Below are positions 20,812 through 28,846 of a stretch of 64,000 bases of DNA, piece by piece (the stretch's first letter is position 1; each line of letters begins with the position of its first letter). The stretch is from NCBI GenBank assembly GCA_009746045.1, contig RPFO01000408.1, positions 1 through 64,000 on the forward strand, written 5' to 3'. The DNA is from Mesostigma viride. Lineage: Eukaryota; Streptophyta; Mesostigmatophyceae; Mesostigmatales; Mesostigmataceae. The notes under the pieces are model-generated. The model searched no databases. It had not been told where the DNA came from and worked only from the letters and a program-made list of their open reading frames with translations. The position numbers were made by a program, and so were the translations under genes.

Positions 20812-21010
20812 ATAGTACTGACAAGGTTTACGTGTGACCAATGCAATGTAATGATGCAATATAATCTGGAATAAAGAATTGTTTCATTAATAAATATCAT
20901 TACATGTGTTTATTTCCATGCTTTACCACGAGGAATGCCATGTCATTTGTCCAAGTCCTGTGCATGTCTGTCAGCCCTCCAAAAGGGGGTCACTTTAGGT
21001 TTTTGTAGTA

Positions 21011-21112
21011 AGGCACCTACCGCGGGATTCCCGTGGCAAAACATCTTCGGGCCCTTACTACGCTCCGCGAAAGTGACCCGTTTTCCCGGGTTGCGCGACT
21101 TGTGAAAATCGG
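21011..21112. other. Short spacer with CCCGTGG, CGACTTGTG and CGGCTAAGT elements
   Basis: The junction beyond arm B carries the block's recurring elements (two CCCGTGG, one GACTTGTG, one CGGCTAAGT) in about 100 bases, but no gene. Confidence 0.4.
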
Positions 21113-21346
21113 CTAAGTCCCGTGGTCTTCCAGCGGGTGGGGGGTTAGCGCCCCAAGGCCCCCGAATAGGACCATGGCCGGAATAAATACGGGCGTGAAC
21201 AATGCAAGCTTAATACGTTTAGATAAGGGGTAGGTTTCGTACGATTCGCGCGTGTGCCCCGAATACAGGTGGTCGTATGCTAAGGCTATGTTCGCGAGTA
21301 TGAGATAGTACAGCAGTAGTGCTTTGATGATGGACACAATGATCAT
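21113..21346 (-). CDS. Small membrane protein, copy 1 of a tandem pair
   Basis: 77 aa beginning MIIVSIIKALLLYYL. It has one N-terminal hydrophobic helix, a charged middle (YDHLYSGHTRESYE) and a second hydrophobic stretch near residues 50-65. It is clearly paralogous to the neighbour at 21390-21578, so the pair arose by tandem duplication. Function unknown. Either a two-span membrane protein or one with a signal anchor is possible. Confidence 0.65.
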   Translation of the reverse strand: MIIVSIIKALLLYYLILANIALAYDHLYSGHTRESYETYPLSKRIKLALFTPVFIPAMVLFGGLGALTPHPLEDHGT

Positions 21347-21389
21347 TGTCTTTTCATTATGGACATAATTTTGTCCATCGGGGTTGCGC

Positions 21390-21578
21390 CTAAAAGCCGA
21401 GTAACCCGAACGGGACTACGGGGGAGAACAACAGCACTAGGAGAATACGCTTATTCCAAGGGAATTTGTCAAACGATTTGCGCGTGTGTTCCATGTACAA
21501 GTGTTCCCATGCTAAGGCGATGTTGACGCAAATGAGATAGTACAGCAATAATGCTTTGATGATGGACACAATGATCAT
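21390..21578 (-). CDS. Small membrane protein, copy 2 of a tandem pair
   Basis: 62 aa from the ATG that aligns with its twin (MIIVSIIKALLLYYL). A 12-codon in-frame extension to 21614 overlaps the upstream gene's 3' motif and is not used. It shares ALAxxHLYxxHTRxSxxxxP with copy 1 and then ends in a hydrophobic tail. Function unknown. Confidence 0.65.
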   Translation of the reverse strand: MIIVSIIKALLLYYLICVNIALAWEHLYMEHTRKSFDKFPWNKRILLVLLFSPVVPFGLLGF

Positions 21579-21580
21579 GG

Positions 21581-21605
21581 TCTTTTCATTATAAAAATAA
21601 ATAAT
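21581..21605 (-). terminator. Shared 3' motif after zinc-binding gene
   Basis: On the minus strand: TTATTTTTATAATGAAAAGA, about 30 bases beyond the C-terminus inferred for the 21634-22610 gene. A weaker copy (CATAATGAAAAGA) lies near 21349-21362 after the 21390 gene. Confidence 0.4.
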
Positions 21606-21633
21606 ATCACTCAATCGTGTTTCCTATACTGCA

Positions 21634-22610
21634 TCACTTGCGCCCGAAGAGCGCAGGAATTCCCTCAGTCACGAGAAGGTCAAGCACGCCGCGGAGGAAC
21701 TGCTTCTCCTCGGCTCTGTTCATGGGCTGCAAGTTGACTCCGAGGGGACAAACTCGTCCCTCTGGTCTTTTGGTTTTTCCAGGAGCTTCTTCATGCCGTT
21801 GTCTTGGCTGTACCCCTCCAAGAGGATCTTCGCCTTGAAGGGCGCGTTCCTTGCGCAATTGTGGCAGCGGACGCGGATCTGGTCCGAGAACTGGTCCGGG
21901 ACAATATAGGCAGACATGACGTCGTGCAAGAACCTCACCGTGCAGGTGGAGCACTCCTTCGGGGGCCAACAGCTCGCCACGTTCGAGTTCTGCAGGTAGA
22001 GAGAAGTCCCTTGCTCCCCGACCTGCGTGTCCATCTTCCAGTCCCTCACGAAACTCTGCACGAGCTCGTTCTCCTTTTGTGTTTTGTCTTCGTTCTCGGC
22101 CACCTTCAACTTGCGAAGTGCGATCACGACCTTCTTTTGGTAGCAGGGCTCGCACAGAGTGGTCTTGTTGCGCATATGCTGCGTTGCAGGCGTATCGTGG
22201 ACGAAGGCAGCTCCAGTGACGTACGACATGCACTCCACGCACGAATAGGAGCGGCGAGGTGGCGTATCTTGCTCAGGGACTCGGTAGCGCATGAGCGAAT
22301 CCGAGTACTTGTGCACGAAGTCGGCGATTTGAGGGATGGCCTTGACGCAGCCATCGCACTTGCACTCGACGGAGCCTTGGTCGTTTTTGAAGAGGTAGAA
22401 AAAGTCCGTCGGCATGTGGAAACAGGTGTCGCAGATACGCGGCCTCACCAAGTCGAAAGCGGAGTCCTTGACGGGGTTCGACTCGTCGCTGTGCTCCACG
22501 AGGACAGGCTTCTTGCAGGCGTGCTTCTTTCGCTTGGATATGGCTGCCAAGGAGAGAGGGAACAGCGGGGTGTTGTTGAGGCGAACAGAGGACCTGGTAG
22601 CGGGAGCCAT
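21634..22610 (-). CDS. Multi-cysteine zinc-binding protein, probably frameshifted near its end
   Basis: The start is the ATG at 22610 (MAPATRSS). The longer frame to 22715 runs through the leader. 296 codons are continuous to 21720. Cys pairs are spread along the protein: CDTC, CKCDGC, CVEC, CEPC, CSTC and CHNC, an arrangement seen in the neighbouring multi-cysteine gene and suggesting a divergent paralogue. At GTCCCCTCGG (21744-21747 on the plus strand) a one-base shift would replace a ten-residue tail with about 35 residues ending at 21634 (LRGVLDLLVTEGIPALF). A TATA-like GTACAAAG lies about 80 bases upstream. A nuclear or transcription role is inferred only. Confidence 0.7.
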
Positions 22611-22960
22611 GGATGGATGAGAGTGCAAGAGGGATTGCGCGAGAGAAAACGAGAGCGAGATGGGAAACAAGTCGCAAACTTGGAGTCTTTGTACCTCTCG
22701 GGAGCGGCTGTCCACGGGGACACAGAGTTTCGGTTACTTATCCACTGGAGTTCGGTTACGAGTGGCGCGGCGCTGTACGGCCTTATCCACGGGAATTCGG
22801 TTACCAACGACGCGACGCCGTATGGGCTTATCAACAGGGTTTCAGTTACGACTTACGGATAGTGTACGGACCCGTCCGGAAATACTACTTGAAGTATTTT
22901 GCCACTTGGCATGCAATTGTGTTTGACTCATTGTTGGTATTCAAGTTTGTGTGAAAATGG

Positions 22961-22980
22961 TTTTTCATTAATAAAAATAA
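22961..22980 (-). terminator. Shared 3' motif after the 22995-23825 gene
   Basis: On the minus strand: TTATTTTTATTAATGAAAAA, about 15 bases after the stop. Confidence 0.5.
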
Positions 22981-22994
22981 TACACAAGGATCAT

Positions 22995-23825
22995 TTACTG
23001 AACCAGAGATACATCCACTTGCTTTCCAGCAACGACAATTTCAGTGGAAGGATTAGCCTTTTTCATCTCGGCCTGCATCCTATCAATGTGGTCTTCCCGG
23101 ATCCTCTGGCACTGCTCCTGCCAGGCACGTTTCTCAGCATCCTGAATCTCCACCCAAGCCGCTTCTTTCTTCCTTTGAATTTCCTGAATTTCCTCCGTGG
23201 GTCCAGCGAGCTGGTCCGCGGAAACCAGGCGAGAGGTGATAGGCATCCAGTGACCTCTCAGGGGGATGTTATATCTCTCAATGGCTTTCTCCAAGCGCGT
23301 CTTCGGGGCGCCGGGGGCGGAGGGAAGCAGATCCTTCTCGGTCATGTCGGCCACGGAGAACGCCGGAGGCCAGATGATGCCCACGTTGAGAATCGTGTAA
23401 GGCTGCTTAGCCGTGTTGATGGGCCAGTTGACCAGGATCAGCTCCGGGGAAGGATTCCATACCGCGTCAAAGCCGAAAGGCCTTGTTTTGACCACTTTCC
23501 CGTCCCTCACGGTCATCCCATAAGAAGCCACACATTTGCTGTTCTTGGCATTAGTGGGAGAAACGAGCATGCAATGCGCATAAAGCATGTCCAGAGAGGT
23601 TGCGAAGCCCCCCATGCTCGCATAGCGCTCCATAACGTGAGCTGTCACCTTGGTGATCGTACACATCCCCGTTCGCACGGTTTCAGCCGCGAGTGCTCCC
23701 ACAACATCGAGTTCCCCCACGCACAAGACATTGTACTCAGAGAAGTCACCGAAGGGATCAGTTTTCTGACGGAGTTCATAAAGCTCTGGGACTTTGTACG
23801 TCACCAAAGTGGACTGGTCGGCCAT
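22995..23825 (-). CDS. Unrecognised 276 aa protein
   Basis: No domain recognised. The first 190 residues look globular and mixed (ELYELRQKTDPFGDF; MVSPTNAKNSKCVASYGM; LVNWPINTAKQPYTIL). Residues about 205-255 form a charged helical or coiled-coil segment (EEIQEIQRKKEAAWVEIQD). The start at 23825 is supported by a TATA box at 23901-23906 about 80 bases upstream, in a CCCGTGG-rich promoter. It is divergent from the 24484 gene. Confidence 0.75.
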   Translation of the reverse strand: MADQSTLVTYKVPELYELRQKTDPFGDFSEYNVLCVGELDVVGALAAETVRTGMCTITKVTAHVMERYASMGGFATSLDMLYAHCMLVSPTNAKNSKCVASYGMTVRDGKVVKTRPFGFDAVWNPSPELILVNWPINTAKQPYTILNVGIIWPPAFSVADMTEKDLLPSAPGAPKTRLEKAIERYNIPLRGHWMPITSRLVSADQLAGPTEEIQEIQRKKEAAWVEIQDAEKRAWQEQCQRIREDHIDRMQAEMKKANPSTEIVVAGKQVDVSLVQ

Positions 23826-24483
23826 AGCTGAGAGAGAGAGAGAGTTAGATATCAGGTGCTAGTGAGAGCGAGGTGAGAGCCCCGTGGTCGTGCACCGGGT
23901 TTTATACCTTCCAGGCCGCCGGGCGGTTACAAGGTGCTGAATTAGCCACGTAGCCACTTTTCGGCCGTTACTGGGCCGCGGTCCACCACGGGGATATTTA
24001 TTTGCGCGGCCACGCTGCCACGGGAGAACTTTCCGGCGGTTACTTTGTCCACGGGGACAGGGTTTTCGCGGCCACGCAGCCACGGGAAAAAATATCCGGC
24101 GGTTACTTTGTCCACGGGGAAACTTTTGCGCGGTTACGGAATCGGATAGTTACGGTTACGCCGCCGCGGAAAAAAATCCCGTGGCCTTCCACGGTCCACG
24201 GGGACAAGACAGTTACGGTTACGCTTCTAGAAGAAAAAAATCCCGTGGTCGCCAGTGTCCACGGGGGCACTTTTACGCGGTTACGACGACGGTTACGGTT
24301 GCACGCGCCTATCTAGCGGCTCGTGGCGAGCCACGAAGCGATATGCGGACTTCAGCACTCGACCACGGGAGATCTCGTCAAGAAGTGGCAGCAAGGTATA
24401 GAAGCCGCCTCCCCACCTCGTCTCGCCACTCGCATCCCACTCGCTCAACGCACCCAACACTCTCCTCTCACACTTTCGCAGCT
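23826..24483. promoter_or_regulatory. Bidirectional promoter with many CCACGGG blocks
   Basis: About 650 bases between two divergent genes. It contains roughly ten CCACGGG or CCCGTGG elements, several followed by GTTAC(G) such as TCCGGCGGTTACTTTGTCCACGGGG. TATA boxes lie at 23901-23906 (minus) and 24397-24404 (plus, TATAGAAG). A run of AGAGAG near 23830 lies in the minus-strand leader. The frame open across it on the plus strand (from 24181) is not protein-like. Confidence 0.55.
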
Positions 24484-25914
24484 ATGGCGGAATACCAAGG
24501 CCCCTCGGATCTCGCCATCTTCCTGTGCGAGCGGGATATCTTCCTCAAGCGCGAAATCTATCTGGCCAGAGGCGAGGCGCATTTCGGCAAGTTCAAGAAG
24601 CCTCTCCCTTTTCCATTGTTCGAGTACAGCGGGAGGCCTTCCACCGACAAGTTCAAGCGCCATCGCAGCTCCATCCACGGCTTGAAGAATGCTCGCAGCG
24701 TTTTCCAGAAGTCCGTGCAGCTCTTCAACGATCCGCCCAAAATCCACACCACGCCCACTCCGCGGGGTACCTTCATTACGTGGTCATGCGACGCCAAGAA
24801 CTGGAACGACAAGATCGAGCTCAGCCTCAACGACGAGCTGGTGGCGAAGGCGCACATGCAGAGGGAGAAGACGATCGAGCTCCTCTGCGACACCACCAAA
24901 GAGATCTGCTGGAACGGCTTTATGCACTCGAGGAGCGCCAAGGACGCCGAGAAGCTGGGCCAGAAGCTGGACATCAAGGAGCTGGTGCGCAGGAAGGACT
25001 TTTTCGACGAGAGGCGCATCTGGCTCGAGATGAGGGAGGCGGAAGACGGCAAGAAAGAACTCAGCGCGTCCGCGTCTAGGCAATCCATCAGTCGCGACGG
25101 GGGCAGGCCTTCCGCTTTGAAGTTCTTTTTCAACCACAACCCCGAGATGCCCTACGACCTGATCTGGATCGTCACCAAGTCCAGATGGGTATTCAACCAG
25201 TCCGCGCCTTCGGAGGAGCAGCTCGACACCAGCGAGAGCATCGAGCCTGCGATCAAGAACATGGAGAAAGTCGTTTGCAGGCTGAGGGACATCCGGTTCA
25301 AGGTGCACATGCGGAATCCCTACCGAGACCCGATGGAATCCGAGAGGATGGAGAAGGCCTCCGAGCACGTCCCCTATTGGGTCCACAAGGGGTTCAGGGC
25401 CTTGCCCGCTTGGTGCCTGACCCCGGTGCTCGCGGATATCAAGAAGGAGCGCGCTGCGATCCCTCTGGAGCAGAGGGTCATGTACGAGTTTCCGGTCTAC
25501 CACGCGCGGTTGCAGGAGGAACTCTCGGAGGAGCTGGGGGACTTCGAGAAGAAAACATATATGGATAAGGAGGATGTCGCAAAAATGCGTGCCGATTGCT
25601 TGATGCACAAGACCATGATGCTGTCGAGGCTGTTTGAGCAGGAGGAGAGGGAGCTGCAGGAGGAGAGGAGGCAGAAGGAGAAGAAGGAGCGCGAGGAGAA
25701 GATGTTGCAGGAGGAGAGGAGGAAGGCAGAGGGCATTCCGTCCGCCTTCTGCATGTGGCGCCAGGAGGAGCAGGCGCCAGTGGTGCGGGCTGTGGAGCAG
25801 GCGGCGCCGGTCGTGCAGATCACACAGATGATCCTGCGCAGCTCCTCGCGGAAGCGCGGGGAGATGGAGAAGATGGTGACCCGTTCTCGCGCCAAGGTGG
25901 CCAGGGTTGTGTAA
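24484..25914 (+). CDS. Unrecognised 476 aa protein with C-terminal coiled coil
   Basis: The start is at MAEYQGPSDL, 87 bases below TATAGAAG. The N-terminal part (LAIFLCERDIFLKREIYLA) is helical. The middle has mixed segments such as FITWSCDAKNWNDKIELSL and PYDLIWIVTKSRWVFN. A long charged coiled coil runs from about residue 370 to 440 (EEERELQEERRQKEKKE). The tail is basic (RSSSRKRGEMEKMVTRSR). I recognise no catalytic motif. The 3' motif TTTATTTTTTAATGAAAA lies about 60 bases after the stop. Codon use matches the other GC-rich genes of this block. Confidence 0.8.
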   Translation: MAEYQGPSDLAIFLCERDIFLKREIYLARGEAHFGKFKKPLPFPLFEYSGRPSTDKFKRHRSSIHGLKNARSVFQKSVQLFNDPPKIHTTPTPRGTFITWSCDAKNWNDKIELSLNDELVAKAHMQREKTIELLCDTTKEICWNGFMHSRSAKDAEKLGQKLDIKELVRRKDFFDERRIWLEMREAEDGKKELSASASRQSISRDGGRPSALKFFFNHNPEMPYDLIWIVTKSRWVFNQSAPSEEQLDTSESIEPAIKNMEKVVCRLRDIRFKVHMRNPYRDPMESERMEKASEHVPYWVHKGFRALPAWCLTPVLADIKKERAAIPLEQRVMYEFPVYHARLQEELSEELGDFEKKTYMDKEDVAKMRADCLMHKTMMLSRLFEQEERELQEERRQKEKKEREEKMLQEERRKAEGIPSAFCMWRQEEQAPVVRAVEQAAPVVQITQMILRSSSRKRGEMEKMVTRSRAKVARVV

Positions 25915-25970
25915 ATTAGGATGTCCTCGTACACACTTAGTCTAGCCCCGTGACGGGGTGTAATCTATCC

Positions 25971-25990
25971 TTTATTTTTTAATGAAAAAA
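25971..25990 (+). terminator. Shared 3' motif after the 24484-25914 gene
   Basis: TTTATTTTTTAATGAAAAAA, followed by CACAAGTCC, the same pairing seen after other genes here. Confidence 0.5.
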
Positions 25991-26074
25991 CACAAGTCCA
26001 ACAATGAGCCCAATCTCAACAATGAGTCACCCAAACTTTCGCGAAAAAACACAAGTCCTAAACAGCGTAGGCAG

Positions 26075-26242
26075 GTGACAGATGCGAGCATAGTCCACGG
26101 GAGTGACAGACGCAAGCATAGTCCACGGGAGTGACAGACGCAAGCATAGTCCACGGGAGTGACAGACGCAAGCATAGTCCACGGGAGTGACAGACGCAAG
26201 CATAGTCCACGGGAGTGACAGACGCAAGCATAGTCCGGCAGG
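26075..26242. repeat. 28-bp tandem repeat, six units, each with CCACGGG
   Basis: Head-to-tail units beginning GTGACAGACGCAAGCATAGT and ending in CCACGGGA, at exact 28-base spacing from 26075. The first and last units have a few changes (the last has CCGGCAGG). There are no spacers, so it is not a CRISPR array. Each unit carries the CCACGGG core found in nearby promoters. Confidence 0.9.
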
Positions 26243-26281
26243 TGACGGATGCGAGAAGCGCGACGAGGCCCGCGGCAGTGT

Positions 26282-27556
26282 GGAGTGGAGATGGAGATAG
26301 TGGAGATTCATCTCCATACCCCCCCTCCCTTCTCCTAAAACTTTTCTGGCAGGAAATACTCACGCAAATTCCAATATTGTCCCGTGGAATCCTAACTGTC
26401 AAATTCCAAGTATTTTACGCGACCGTGACAGACGCCGGCACGGGGTGGAGATAGTGGAGATGGAGGTGGAGATAGGTACCTCCACCACTTTGACCTTTGT
26501 GTTTCGAAAAGGAGAAGGATTTTGGAGGAAAGGGACAGCGGGATCGGTTCGGGGGAGTCTCTAGGATTCCGATAAACCGGGTTTCATGACAAGTTTCTCG
26601 GTGCTCGAGAGCCAGTCCTCGGGATTCCACGGAGTGGAGATAGTGGAGATAGTGGAGATGCATCTCCATACCCCCCCCTCCTTCGAAAAACTTTTTTTGG
26701 CTGGAACGGAATGCAGTCTCTGCGCTGGCAGGTGCCGGGAAATGCTATGAATATACATAAAATTTTATGGGCAGCAGAGAGAAATAGTTATAAATATACA
26801 AAATTTTATGGGCAGCAGAGGGAAACTTTTATACTTCCCGTGGAATATATACAAAATTTTATGGGCAGCAGAGAGAAATAGTTATAAATATACCAAATTT
26901 TATGGGCAGCAGAGGGAAACTTTTATACTTCCCGTGGAATATATACAAAATTTTATGGGCAGCAGAGAGAAATAGTCGTAAATATACAAAATTTTATGGG
27001 CAGCAGAGAGACAGGGCTTGGCGGCAGACGCGAGAACTCTGGTCCAGGAAAAAGTTTTTCAAGGGAGGGGGGGGGTATGGAGATGAATCTCCACTATCTC
27101 CACTATCTCCACTCTGTCGAATGCCGAGAATTCTCCCCACCCGGTGGGAACTGGGTCGAGAGAGGGGCGGGCACGGAAAGCCAGAGTGTCGCCTGATCGC
27201 ATCCCGCTATCCGTTTCCTCCAAAAGCCTTCTCCTTTTCAAAAAACAAAGGTCAAAGTCGTGGAGGTACCTATCTCCACCTCTATCTCCACTATCTCCAC
27301 TCCGTCACCGCCCGGGAAAGTTTTTCGAGAGGAGGGGGGGGATGGAGATGAATCTCCACTATCTCCACTATCTCCACCGCCCCGCACACCCTCTTATGCT
27401 GTCACGCGTCACCATCGCGTAAAATACTTATAATTGGACAGTTAGGATTCCACGGGACAATATTGGAATTTGCATGAGTATTTCCTGCCAGAAAAGTTTT
27501 GGGAGAAGGGAGGGGGGGTATGGAGATGCATCTCCACTATCTCCACTATCTCCACC
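26282..27556. repeat. Large imperfect non-coding inverted repeat with central tandem repeats
   Basis: The left and right parts are inverted copies. GGAATCCTAACTGTC (about 26385) returns as GACAGTTAGGATTCC (about 27438). CCTTTGTGTTTCGAAAAGGAG (about 26495) returns as CTCCTTTTCAAAAAACAAAGG (about 27228). The poly-C/poly-G plus GGAGATGCATCTCC elements pair as well. The symmetry centre is near 26918. There is no credible gene. The structure could be an origin, a fold-back element or a recombination site. Confidence 0.75.
26745..27012. repeat. Central AT-rich tandem repeats
   Basis: Six copies of ATACAAAATTTTATGGGCAG, followed by CAGAGAG or CAGAGGG. Two spacer types alternate: AAATAGTTATAA, and AAACTTTTATACTTCCCGTGG. 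The second carries the CCCGTGG core. The array occupies the loop region of the larger inverted repeat. Confidence 0.8.
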
Positions 27557-27690
27557 CCCTATGCCAGAATTAGAGGAGACTCATTGTGGGCACGCATGTT
27601 TGAGACACAAGTCGAGTTTGCATTAAAAATAGGATTACGAGTTTAATAAATAGGAGAGAGGGGCTGACAGAGTCCTATTCCCCACAGTTT

Positions 27691-28431
27691 TCACAGTTTG
27701 ACAGAGGCGGCCATGTCGTGCAGGCTCTTGCACGGATCGAAGGTGGCATCCAAGTCCAGATCGTCAAAGTTGCAGCCGAAGAACGTGTCATCCACGTCCA
27801 GATCCTGGCGGGGGGACTTGCTCCCCACCTCCTCCTCCTCCTCGGAGGAGGTGTAAGAGTACGAGGGGACGGAGCCTTCGAAATCGCTCATCTCGTGATC
27901 GGAAGGAGCCTGCTCCTCCTCCTCCTGCTCCTCCTCCTCGACTTGGTCGACAGAAACGGGGGCCTCGCGATTTTCCCTGTCCATCCGGGCCAAACGGGCA
28001 TTCTCCAGCTCGCGAGCGGCGTTTTCGCGGCCCAAAATCTCGTCGCGAGTCACCACCCAGGCGGCAAGCGGGGTGCCGCGAGAGAAATCGGAGCACCGCA
28101 TGGAGAGTCTGGGCAGATCCTTGACTCTGGCGCCCATCCCGTCGTGCGGAGGCTTGAAATCGCGGCGGCGGCGGGAGGGAACGCACACCTTCTTGGGGGC
28201 GGGGAAGTTCTCCTCACGGGGCGTTTCGAAGAGCCCCATTTCCTGCTTCATCCGCTGCCATAGCTCCTCCTCCATCCTCTGCTTCTCGGCCTTGTTGCGC
28301 TTTGCGTTGGCGAGGCGTTTGGAGCGGCACTTGGAACAGCGACTCGTGCGCTTGCAACCGCGCTTGGGGAGGAACTCGGCGCTGTCCTTCGGGAAACGCA
28401 GGCCGCAATCGCGGCAGGCCGCAGTCGCCAT
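27691..28431 (-). CDS. Zinc-binding N-terminus with acidic C-terminus; regulator-like
   Basis: 246 aa. The N-terminus has CRDC (residues 6-9) and later CSKC after KRGCKRTSR, a four-cysteine zinc site, followed by a strongly basic helix (KRLANAKRNKAEKQR). The centre has a basic patch (PSRRRRDF). The last 90 residues are very acidic (EEEEQEEEEQ, EEEEEVG, DLDVDDTFF), like a transcription activation domain. This pattern suggests a DNA-binding regulator, but no named family is assigned. A minus-strand TATA box lies at 28507-28512, about 80 bases upstream, and the 3' motif lies near 27620. Confidence 0.75.
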   Translation of the reverse strand: MATAACRDCGLRFPKDSAEFLPKRGCKRTSRCSKCRSKRLANAKRNKAEKQRMEEELWQRMKQEMGLFETPREENFPAPKKVCVPSRRRRDFKPPHDGMGARVKDLPRLSMRCSDFSRGTPLAAWVVTRDEILGRENAARELENARLARMDRENREAPVSVDQVEEEEQEEEEQAPSDHEMSDFEGSVPSYSYTSSEEEEEVGSKSPRQDLDVDDTFFGCNFDDLDLDATFDPCKSLHDMAASVKL

Positions 28432-28506
28432 GGCAGGAAATGGAAAGGGTTCGAGAGCGTGAGAGAGAGAGAGCGAGAGTGCGTGCGACGAGGAGGGCGG
28501 CGGGGT

Positions 28507-28512
28507 TTTATA
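28507..28512 (-). promoter_or_regulatory. TATA box for zinc/acidic regulator-like gene
   Basis: GGTATAAAA on the minus strand, about 80 bases upstream of the ATG at 28431. A similar box (GTATAAAA, 23901-23906) precedes the 23825 gene at the same distance. Confidence 0.6.
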
Positions 28513-28846
28513 CCCGCGCGGTGCTCGCCTCGCCGCGTGAAAAAATTACGCGGTCGGCGGTTAGGTTCCGTTACGTGTCCGTGGACACTTATTCTGGCGC
28601 GAGACGCGCCACGTCTCCTCCGAAAACCGTTACATCCCCGTGCCGGGCCGCGGTTACGGACGGACTAGACGGCGGTTACGCGCCGACCGCCAGCCGTTAC
28701 GGTACCACGGGCCGACCAGCGGGCCACGGGACGACCCAGAGCCGGTACACCGCAGGGACCCAGGAGGGGGCCCTGGGAGGGACCCAAGGGGGGCTGGAGG
28801 GGGGCCGAGGGGAATTAAAAACACGTATTCTGTTGTAACTGCGGCG

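Larger units (their letters stand above)
14411..21010. repeat. Palindrome arm B (6.60 kb)
   Basis: Right arm of the inverted repeat, mirroring arm A. It ends at GTAGTA near 21010, after which the two flanks are unrelated: host-like DNA beyond arm A and viral-type genes beyond arm B. It is about 40 bases longer than arm A because of indels in and after the chromo-like gene. Confidence 0.97.

Noticed and set aside
24181-24483. Extension of the 24484 gene to 24181
   Set aside because: It crosses the TATA box and CCACGGG promoter blocks and reads as an R/S-rich random sequence.
26075-26242. CRISPR array
   Set aside because: Units are contiguous with no spacers, and no cas genes are present.
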